Origin: an uncultured bacterium
Lineage (GTDB): Bacteria > Eisenbacteria > RBG-16-71-46 > CAIMUX01
Direction of reading: 5' to 3'
DNA length: 7,962 nt
NCBI GenBank assembly: GCA_946886185.1
Contig: CAMPIC010000108.1
Coordinates: forward strand, 1-7,962
Positions 7,690-7,962 of the stretch are shown here, piece after piece. How positions within the stretch are numbered: the stretch's first letter is position 1; each line of letters opens with the position of its first letter. A model generated the notes under the pieces. The model saw nothing but the letters and a program-made list of their open reading frames with translations, had not been told where the DNA came from and did no database searches. Position numbers and translations under genes: made by a program.

Positions 7690-7962
7690 CGATGAAGCCA
7701 TGCACATGCGACCGTTCGCTCCTGCTGGAGTTCGCCCTCGGCGAGCTCGAGCCGCAGCAACGGGTTCGGATAGCGGCCCAGGTCCGCGACTGTCCCGCCT
7801 GCGCCGCCGAGGTGCGCGCGCACGAGCGATTGGCCGGCGACCTCCGCCTCCTGCCGGTGCCCGCGTTTCCGGCGCAGCTCGAAGAGGTTCTGGTCCGTTC
7901 CGCGGTGCAAGCGCGACGCGGCCTCGCCGGCCGGCAGACCGCCGCGGGCACGGAGTTCGCGT
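7686..7962 (+). CDS. putative zinc-finger-type anti-sigma factor, N-terminal part (runs off the window)
   Basis: The frame from ATG 7686 (a second ATG at 7692 is possible) is open to the right edge, giving 92 residues. The beginning resembles the anti-sigma zinc-finger domain that binds ECF sigma factors: cysteines near the N-terminus (Cys6, Cys8), LLEFALGELEPQQR, then CPAC (Cys36, Cys39). In the canonical motif a histidine lies four residues before the first of these two cysteines; here it is Gln32. The membrane segment or sensor part expected further on is outside the window. GAAGG (7673-7677) lies eight bases before the start. Position directly after the sigma gene strongly supports the role. 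Zinc binding is uncertain because of the missing histidine. Confidence 0.72.
   Translation, partial: MTMKPCTCDRSLLLEFALGELEPQQRVRIAAQVRDCPACAAEVRAHERLAGDLRLLPVPAFPAQLEEVLVRSAVQARRGLAGRQTAAGTEFA

Overview
This is an ordinary-looking stretch of chromosome from a GC-rich bacterium. An outer-membrane beta-barrel protein of the Wzi type and Sec-type signal sequences point to a Gram-negative cell envelope. An FCB-type lineage such as Candidatus Eisenbacteria or Gemmatimonadota is possible, but that is a weak guess from overall style; no taxonomic marker settles it. I see no insertion sequence, phage gene, CRISPR array or plasmid function.

Layout from left to right. (1) 1-1170, plus strand: a tightly overlapping 7-deazaguanine (queuosine precursor) cluster with the last 39 codons of queE, then queC and queD. 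(2) 1219-1788, minus strand: an exported thioredoxin-fold protein that converges on queD and has its own recognisable promoter. (3) 1883-3966, plus strand: a hot-dog-fold acyl-CoA thioesterase whose stop overlaps the start of a Wzi-like outer-membrane protein by four bases. (4) 3967-4220: an array of 43-45-base repeats with a hairpin in each unit, next to an initiator tRNA (tRNA-fMet, CAT anticodon) on the minus strand. The tRNA has a promoter with a perfect -35 box. (5) 4372-6619, minus strand: enolase followed by an FtsB/DivIC-like division protein, a very common bacterial gene pair. This FtsB has an unusual disordered cytoplasmic extension of about 150 residues. (6) 6620-7019: a divergent control region of 400 bases. 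It holds a good sigma-70-type promoter pointing right, an operator-like palindrome, strong leader hairpins and a 53-codon upstream reading frame. (7) 7020-7962, plus strand: an ECF sigma factor and the start of a zinc-finger anti-sigma factor that runs off the right edge.

Functional links: QueD, QueE and QueC act in sequence from dihydroneopterin triphosphate to preQ0. Enolase and FtsB pair glycolysis with division by position only. The sigma and anti-sigma genes form a regulatory pair whose expression looks shaped by RNA structure and translational coupling. The points most worth a second look are the tRNA-adjacent hairpin array, the extended FtsB, the leader and spacer around the sigma gene, and the anti-sigma factor whose zinc-motif histidine is replaced by glutamine.
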